DNA of 9,743 bases, from NCBI GenBank assembly GCA_900544635.1, contig UQVV01000054.1, forward strand, positions 1 through 9,743, written 5' to 3'. Both the position numbers and the translations under genes were made by a program. Position 1 is the stretch's first letter. The number at the start of each line of letters is the position of its first letter. The notes below the pieces were generated by a model that was not told the DNA's origin, searched no databases, and saw nothing but the letters and a program-made list of their open reading frames with translations. This document shows, in pieces, positions 5,298-9,743 of this stretch. Source of the DNA: an uncultured Cloacibacillus sp. (lineage in GTDB: Bacteria > Synergistota > Synergistia > Synergistales > Synergistaceae).

Positions 5298-6233
5298 CTA
5301 CAGCCTGAACGACTCCTCGCGCGCGCGTATCAGCCGCAGATATAATTCGTTGACCGGCGCGGCGAAGCCGTGCTCGCGCGCTATCGAGGCGACCGTCTCG
5401 GCAAACGCGTCCACCTCCGTAACGCGGCGCGCGTCCACGTCCTGGAGCATCGAGGTCTTGCCGTTCGGCGAGAGCATGTCCATAGTGCGGAAAATCTCGT
5501 CTATCTCAGCCTCGCCGAGCTCGACGCCCGCCGCCGCGCGCGCTGCGGCCGCGGCCTCCTCCATCGCCGAGCGCATCAGCGAGCGCGCCTCCTTCGAGCG
5601 CTGCATCAGGCCGTAGTTGAAGCCGAGCACGGACGAGGTCTGGTTCAGCCCGCAGTTCATCATGAATTTCTTCCACAGGCTCTTTATCATATCCTCCGGG
5701 ATTTCGTACTCTATTCGCGAGCGTTTGAAAAATTCCTCGACGGCGAGCACGTTCTCCGACAGCTTCCCCGGCTCGTTGTGCGCGTCGCCGAAGACTATCC
5801 AGCCCTCGTTGCCGCAGACCGTCTCCGAGCCGCGGCGCGTAGCGTCGAGCTTTATCGCGTAGGAATAGACGACCTTCTCCGCGCCGAAGCGCTCCGCGAG
5901 CCGCTTCTCGCTCGTCACGCCGTTGAGCGGCGAGATTATCACCGTCTCCGGCCCGACGAAGGCCGAGGCCTGCTCCATAGCCTCCGCAAGCTGCCCGTTC
6001 TTCACCGAGACGAAGAGCAGCCCCGCGGGCGTCCCCTCCTGCGGCTCAGCCACGTCGAACATGTAGCGCCTGCCGTTGTAAATAATCCCGCCGGCCCGCA
6101 GCCGCGCCGCGCGTTCCCCCGCGGCAATCACGCGTATACGGCACTCCGGGAAATTATCCGCGACGCTCGTAAGATAAGCCGCGCCGACGGCCCCGAGGCC
6201 GATCAGCGCGACGTCCGTAATCGCCTTTGCCAC
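5298..6233 (-). CDS. Ketopantoate reductase family protein (ApbA/PanE), copy 1
   Basis: A 311-residue NADPH-dependent reductase of the ApbA/PanE family, whose type member reduces 2-dehydropantoate to pantoate for CoA synthesis. The N-terminal Rossmann domain has GLGAVG at 12-17. Residues at the positions needed in E. coli PanE are present: Asn104 in SPLNGV, Lys189 and Asn193 in LWKKFMMNCGLNQ, Ser261 in GKTSM, and Glu273 in TEVDAF. Length is normal for the family. The start is GTG with only a weak ribosome site (AAAGGG about 11 bases upstream), so it may depend on read-through from the paralogue 105 bases upstream. Roughly half the residues match copy 2 by eye. Many genomes carry extra family members acting on other 2-oxo acids, and no other pantothenate gene is nearby, so ketopantoate as substrate is not assured. 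Confidence 0.87.
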   Translation of the reverse strand: MAKAITDVALIGLGAVGAAYLTSVADNFPECRIRVIAAGERAARLRAGGIIYNGRRYMFDVAEPQEGTPAGLLFVSVKNGQLAEAMEQASAFVGPETVIISPLNGVTSEKRLAERFGAEKVVYSYAIKLDATRRGSETVCGNEGWIVFGDAHNEPGKLSENVLAVEEFFKRSRIEYEIPEDMIKSLWKKFMMNCGLNQTSSVLGFNYGLMQRSKEARSLMRSAMEEAAAAARAAAGVELGEAEIDEIFRTMDMLSPNGKTSMLQDVDARRVTEVDAFAETVASIAREHGFAAPVNELYLRLIRAREESFRL

Positions 6234-6338
6234 CTCAAATATCGCCCTTTCTCTGCTTTTCCTACAAATTCCGCGCGTCTCTTAAACGTGCGGAGCGAAT
6301 TTCCCGCGCGCCGAACCGTTTCCGTCCGGGACGCGGGA

Positions 6339-7286
6339 CTATCCCCTTTCAACAGCGCGGCTTATCGCGAATATCTCTTCTTTCGCGCGTATCATCTGGA
6401 GGAACATCGAGTTTACCGGCGACGCTATGCCGTGCTTTTTCGCAAGCGCGACGACGGTGCCCGCGAAGGCGTCTACCTCAGTCATACGCCCCGCCTCGAT
6501 GTCCTGGAACATCGACGTTTTACCGCTGGGCGCCACCGTGTTCAGCAGCGCGCGGTAGCATTCGTACATCTCGGCGTCGCCGAGCGGCACTCCTTCGGCG
6601 CGTGCTACGGCCGCCGCCTCTTCCATGCTAGCCTTGACCAGGCCGCCAGCGGTGCGCGAACGGTTCATCATTCCGTACGTAAAGCCGAGCGCCGCGGAGA
6701 CCTGATTAACGCCGCAGTTCATCATAAACTTACGCCACAGGCTCTTGAGCATGTCCGCGGGGATCTCGTAGTTTATGCCCGCGCGGCGGAAGAAGTCTTC
6801 GACCGCCTCGACGTTCTCAGAATAATGTCCGGGAACGTTGGCCGCGTCTCCGAAGGTTATGCGCTCAGCCCCTTTCGAGACGAAGCCGTCTCCGGAGCGT
6901 TCGGCGTCTATCATTGCGTAGGAATAGAGCACTTTTTCCTCGCCGAACCGCTCTCCGAGTATCTTCTCGCTCGACACTCCGTTAAGCGGCGCTATTATCA
7001 CGGTATCGGGGCCGACGAACTTCGCCGCGTCGCTTATCGCATCCCCGAGCTGAGTATTCTTGACCGATATAAACAGCAGCTCCGCCGGGGCGTCGTCGGC
7101 CCCTGCGAGCGTGACGGCGTACTTCCTGCCGTTATGAGTAAGCCCGTTCTCCGCGTACCGGCGCGCCCGTTCGCCGTAGGCGACCGCCCGCGCGGCCTCC
7201 GGCGAAATATTGTCGCACACCTTAGCAAAAAACGCCGAGCCGACGGCCCCGAGCCCGGCGAATACAACTTTGTCTATCCTTTTCAT
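6339..7286 (-). CDS. Ketopantoate reductase family protein (ApbA/PanE), copy 2
   Basis: A 315-residue paralogue of the downstream gene with the same fold and residues: GLGAVG at 11-16, Asn102 in APLNGV, Lys186 and Asn190 in LWRKFMMNCGVNQ, Ser258 in GKTSM, and Glu270 in TEVDAF. I chose the ATG at 7286 over the in-frame GTG two codons earlier. AGGAGG (7298-7293) stands exactly six bases before the ATG, while it abuts the GTG. It is the first gene of a two-gene minus-strand unit and has the stronger translation signal of the pair. Blocks such as KSLW-KFMMNCG-NQ and GKTSM-QD-TEVDAFA are shared with copy 1, pointing to tandem duplication followed by divergence. The reaction is NADPH-dependent reduction of a 2-oxo acid; the true substrate of either copy is open. 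Confidence 0.88.
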   Translation of the reverse strand: MKRIDKVVFAGLGAVGSAFFAKVCDNISPEAARAVAYGERARRYAENGLTHNGRKYAVTLAGADDAPAELLFISVKNTQLGDAISDAAKFVGPDTVIIAPLNGVSSEKILGERFGEEKVLYSYAMIDAERSGDGFVSKGAERITFGDAANVPGHYSENVEAVEDFFRRAGINYEIPADMLKSLWRKFMMNCGVNQVSAALGFTYGMMNRSRTAGGLVKASMEEAAAVARAEGVPLGDAEMYECYRALLNTVAPSGKTSMFQDIEAGRMTEVDAFAGTVVALAKKHGIASPVNSMFLQMIRAKEEIFAISRAVERG

Positions 7287-7298
7287 CTGCACCCTCCT

Positions 7299-7437
7299 AA
7301 CCTGTTTTATGCTGCGGTTTCGTTACTTTCGTTTCTTTAATTATATAACATTTGCCAATCGAGAGGTTCTGGAGGACGACTGGTGTATAATCCCAATGAA
7401 TACAAACGCAGTATGCGCATGATTGGAGGTACAGGCA
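7299..7437. promoter_or_regulatory. Divergent promoter region between the reductase pair and the AmmeMemoRadiSam operon
   Basis: A locally AT-rich spacer. On the plus strand a perfect TATAAT is at 7386-7391, without a convincing -35 at 17 bases (GAGGTT). GGAGG at 7425-7429 stands eight bases before the ATG at 7438 and decides that start over an upstream TTG (7423) that overlaps the ribosome site. On the minus strand TATAAT (7347-7342), preceded by TGT, could serve the reductase genes, again with a weak -35. No clear operator palindrome was seen. Confidence 0.45.
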
Positions 7438-8826
7438 ATGGGAATCGTTGCGGGTATTATGGTGCCGCATCCGCCGCTTATCGTGCCGGCGGTGGGGCGC
7501 GGCGGGGAGCGCGGGATTGCGGCGACGGTTGGCGCTTACGAGCGGGCGGCGGCTTTCGTCATGAGTTTCGCACCGGAGACTCTGATCGTCGTCTCGCCGC
7601 ACACGGCGATGTACGCTGATTATTTCCACGTTTCGCCGGGTGCTGGAGCGTCTGGTAATTTCGCGCAGTTCGGCGCGCCGCAGGAGGCTTTTGAGGTGTC
7701 CTATGACGCGGAGTTCGTGCGCGCGCTCGAGGGGGCGGCGCATGATATCGGCTTTCCGGCGGGGACGCTAGGCGAGCGCGACAAGCGGCTCGACCACGGC
7801 GTGATGGTGCCGCTTTATTTCCTTTCGCGCGCGACGGACAAGCTGCCAGCGGTCGTGCGCGTCGGGCTCTCGGGCCTGCCGCTTGCGGAGCATTATAAAT
7901 TCGGGCGGCTCATCGCAGAAACGGCGGAGCGGCTCGGACGGCGCGCAGTCGTCGTCGCGAGCGGAGACCTGTCGCACAAGCTCAAGGCCGACGGCCCTTA
8001 CGGCTTCTCGCCCGACGGGCCGGTCTACGACGAGCGCATTATGGACGTTATGGGGCGCGCGGCCTTCGGCGAGCTTTTCGACTTCTCGGAGGATTTATGC
8101 GAGAGCGCCGCGGAGTGCGGACACCGTTCTTTCGTCATAATGGCTGGAGCTTTCGACGGACGCTCCGTGCGCGCGACGAGACTGTCCTATGAAGGGCCGT
8201 TCGGCGTCGGTTACGGCGTCTGTACCTTCGAGGGCGGCGGGCGCGACGATTCGCGCCGTTTTCTTGAAATTTACGAAGATAAGGAGAGGGCGCGCCTCGC
8301 CGCTATAAGAGCCGCCGAGGACGAATACGTGCGCCTCGCGCGCGCATCCGTCGAGCATTACGTGCGCACGGGCCGCCGCCTTGAAATGCCGGACGGCCTG
8401 CCCGGCGATATGACGCGCCGCCGCGCCGGGGTATTCGTCTCGCTCCACGAGGACGGGCGGCTGCGCGGCTGCATCGGCACGATAGCGCCCGTCACGCCCT
8501 GCGTCGCGCGGGAAATCATCGACAACGGCGTCAGCGCCTCGTCGCGCGACCCGCGATTCAATCCGGTCGAGCCGGAGGAGCTGGACAAACTCGTCTACAG
8601 CGTGGACGTGCTCGAGCCGCCGGAGAAGATAAGCTCGCCGTCGCAGCTCGACGTGAAAAAGTACGGCGTCATCGTAACGCGGGGATACAAGCGCGGGCTG
8701 CTGCTGCCGAACTTGGACGGCGTGAACAGCGTGGACGAGCAGATAGCGATAGCGAAACAGAAGGCCGGCATCGCGCAGCGCGAGGAGGTCGAGCTCGAAC
8801 GTTTCGAGGTGACGCGCCATTTCTAG
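7438..8826 (+). CDS. amrA: AmmeMemoRadiSam system protein A: extradiol dioxygenase/Memo-like domain fused to AMMECR1
   Basis: A 462-residue two-domain protein. Residues 1 to about 265 resemble the LigB/Memo class III extradiol-dioxygenase fold. Candidate metal-site histidines are His11 (VPHPP), His55 (VVSPHTAMY), His120 (RLDHGVMVPL) and His180 (VASGDLSH). Residues ~285-462 form the AMMECR1 domain with its hallmark LRGCIGTI (342-349). Function is unknown; proteins of this system are named from the co-occurrence of AMMECR1, Memo and a radical SAM enzyme. The ATG at 7438 is preferred because GGAGG lies eight bases upstream. The gene overlaps the radical SAM gene by eight bases, so the two are likely translated together and may act together. 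Fusion of an extradiol domain to AMMECR1 is known in anaerobes, so it is not itself new. Whether the dioxygenase-like domain is catalytic in an anaerobe is open. Confidence 0.9.
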   Translation: MGIVAGIMVPHPPLIVPAVGRGGERGIAATVGAYERAAAFVMSFAPETLIVVSPHTAMYADYFHVSPGAGASGNFAQFGAPQEAFEVSYDAEFVRALEGAAHDIGFPAGTLGERDKRLDHGVMVPLYFLSRATDKLPAVVRVGLSGLPLAEHYKFGRLIAETAERLGRRAVVVASGDLSHKLKADGPYGFSPDGPVYDERIMDVMGRAAFGELFDFSEDLCESAAECGHRSFVIMAGAFDGRSVRATRLSYEGPFGVGYGVCTFEGGGRDDSRRFLEIYEDKERARLAAIRAAEDEYVRLARASVEHYVRTGRRLEMPDGLPGDMTRRRAGVFVSLHEDGRLRGCIGTIAPVTPCVAREIIDNGVSASSRDPRFNPVEPEELDKLVYSVDVLEPPEKISSPSQLDVKKYGVIVTRGYKRGLLLPNLDGVNSVDEQIAIAKQKAGIAQREEVELERFEVTRHF

Positions 8827-9646
8827 CGTAGTCTGCCCCGTCTGCTTCCATCATTGCCGCCTCGAGGAAGGAAAGGCCGGCCTCTGCCGCGCGCGGAAGA
8901 ACGCCGGAGGCCGCGTCGTGAGCCTCAATTACGGGCGCGTGACCTCCGCGGCGCTCGACCCGATAGAGAAGAAACCGCTCGCGCGCTTTTACCCCGGCTC
9001 GATGATTCTCTTGGTGGGCAGCTTCGGCTGCAACCTGAACTGCCCTTTCTGCCAGAATTACGAAATCGCGGGTGCGGGCGAGGACTTCCCGGCGGAGAGC
9101 GTAACGCCGCGCCGCCTTGCGGAGCTTGCCGAAGGGCTCAAAACGCGCGGCAACATCGGCCTCGCCTACACCTACAACGAGCCGCTCGTCGGCTGGGAGT
9201 TCGTGCGCGACTGCGCCATCGAGATACGCGCGCGCGGCATGAAGAACGTCCTCGTCACGAACGGGACGGCGGAGCCGGAGATTCAGCGCGAGCTGCTGCC
9301 GCTTATCGACGCATACAACATCGACCTCAAGGGCTTCACAGGAGAATGGTACCGAAAGCTCGGCGGAGACCTCGAAACGGTGAAGCGGTTCATCGCCGCG
9401 GCCGCCGGCGCGGCGCACGTGGAGCTGACGACGCTGATAGTCCCCGGCGAAAACGACGGCGAGGACGAAATGCGCGCGCTTTCGTCGTGGATCGCATCGC
9501 TCGACGGGGGGATTCCGCTGCACGTCACGCGCTTCTTCCCGCGGCGGCTCATGACCGGCAGGCCGCCGACGCCTAAGGATACGCTCTTCCGCCTCGCGGA
9601 AATCGCGCGCGAGAAGCTCGAAACTGTAATAGTGGGGAACGTGTAG
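8819..9646 (+). CDS. amrS: AmmeMemoRadiSam system radical SAM enzyme
   Basis: Radical SAM protein of about 275 residues. The 4Fe-4S/SAM motif is C71-x3-C75-x2-C78 (GCNLNCPFCQN). An N-terminal cysteine set (Cys6, Cys9, Cys13, Cys23 in CPVCFHHC and GLCRAR) and the block LNYGRVTSAALDPIEKKPL are typical of this family. The nearest ordinary start, GTG at 8918, would delete the whole cysteine set. The frame is open upstream only back to a TGA at 8810-8812, and the only plausible start there is ATT at 8819. GAGGTGA (8806-8812) stands six bases before it, and the gene would overlap the preceding stop by eight bases. The upstream extension is thus well supported, and the ATT start is the best reading. 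The enzyme presumably acts with the AMMECR1/Memo-like protein; its reaction is unknown. Confidence 0.87.
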   Translation: MSSVVCPVCFHHCRLEEGKAGLCRARKNAGGRVVSLNYGRVTSAALDPIEKKPLARFYPGSMILLVGSFGCNLNCPFCQNYEIAGAGEDFPAESVTPRRLAELAEGLKTRGNIGLAYTYNEPLVGWEFVRDCAIEIRARGMKNVLVTNGTAEPEIQRELLPLIDAYNIDLKGFTGEWYRKLGGDLETVKRFIAAAAGAAHVELTTLIVPGENDGEDEMRALSSWIASLDGGIPLHVTRFFPRRLMTGRPPTPKDTLFRLAEIAREKLETVIVGNV

Positions 9647-9653
9647 AAAATAT

Positions 9654-9688
9654 AAAAACGCGGCGCAAGTCAGTACGCCGCGTTTTTT
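9654..9688. terminator. Bidirectional rho-independent terminator
   Basis: AAAAACGCGGCG (9654-9665) pairs with CGCCGCGTTTTT (9676-9687) around a 10-base loop. It gives a strong GC stem with a T6 run on the plus strand and a T5 plus further AT on the minus strand. It ends the AmmeMemoRadiSam operon eight bases after its stop codon. It can equally end the converging gene at the right edge, whose stop codon falls in the loop. Confidence 0.87.
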
Positions 9689-9743
9689 GAGGAATGCAGG
9701 CCCTTCGCCTTGAGCTCTGCTTTTATGGCGCGGCGGGGTCGTG
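9670..9743 (-). CDS. C-terminal end of an unidentified gene entering from the right edge
   Basis: Reading the minus strand from the window edge, one frame stays open for 23 codons and ends at TGA (9672-9670). Its sequence, RPRRAIKAELKAKGLHSSKN then AAY, is lysine- and alanine-rich with GC-rich third positions, like a real C-terminus here. The stop lies in the loop of the bidirectional terminator, a fitting place for a convergent gene. Too little is visible to name a family. Confidence 0.42.
   Translation of the reverse strand, partial: RPRRAIKAELKAKGLHSSKNAAY

Noticed and set aside
6302..6338. Inverted repeat TCCCGCG/CGCGGGA just after the stop of reductase copy 2
   Set aside because: Only 7 bp with a 23-base interior and no T-tract on the minus strand, so not supported as a terminator between the two reductase genes.
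5370..7340. A 656-codon plus-strand open frame across both reductase genes
   Set aside because: It is antisense to two well-supported genes, arginine- and histidine-rich with no domain pattern, and arises from the high GC content.
8854..9576. A 240-codon plus-strand frame overlapping the radical SAM gene
   Set aside because: Alternate-frame translation rich in Arg/Ala; the overlapping frame has the CxxxCxxC motif and family blocks.

Overview
The window is GC-rich, apart from an AT-rich, gene-poor patch at about 4735-5200. It carries densely packed, mostly metabolic genes. The gene content is a RocB-like M20 peptidase, a two-subunit CoA-transferase, paired ketopantoate-reductase-family genes and an AmmeMemoRadiSam (AMMECR1/Memo/radical SAM) locus. 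This suits an anaerobic, amino-acid-fermenting bacterium. My best guess is Synergistota or a GC-rich Clostridia relative, but that is inference from gene content and codon habit, with no marker gene to prove it.

Left part (1-3080, all minus strand): a RocB-like M20 metallopeptidase gene ends in a clear intrinsic terminator. A separate short operon follows, with a GNAT acetyltransferase and, one base later, a Ski2-like DEAD/DEAH-type helicase that runs off the left edge. At 3081-3199 the peptidase diverges from a plus-strand CoA-transferase operon (subunits A and B, 17-bp overlap).

Middle (4561-5297): a patch of decay and repeats. Directly behind the CoA-transferase is a 57-codon reading frame that looks like the C-terminal, toxin-binding tail of a MazE/AbrB-type antitoxin without its DNA-binding domain. 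At 5161-5289, on the same strand, is a fragment resembling the last ~35 residues of a MazF/PemK toxin. Between them lie three palindromic hairpins of one apparent repeat family and a 246-bp MITE-like element with ~34-bp terminal inverted repeats. I read the patch as the remains of a mazEF locus broken up by small repeats.

Right part: two tandem minus-strand ketopantoate-reductase-family paralogues (5298-7286) diverge from a plus-strand two-gene AmmeMemoRadiSam operon (7438-9646). Its first gene fuses a class III extradiol-dioxygenase/Memo-like domain to AMMECR1. Its second encodes the radical SAM partner, which appears to use an ATT start codon. A bidirectional terminator closes the operon, and a converging minus-strand gene of unknown function enters from the right edge.

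No rRNA, tRNA, CRISPR array or complete transposase was seen. The AmmeMemoRadiSam operon is a recognised but functionally uncharacterised conserved system. The least explained part of the window is the repeat-filled relic between 4561 and 5297.
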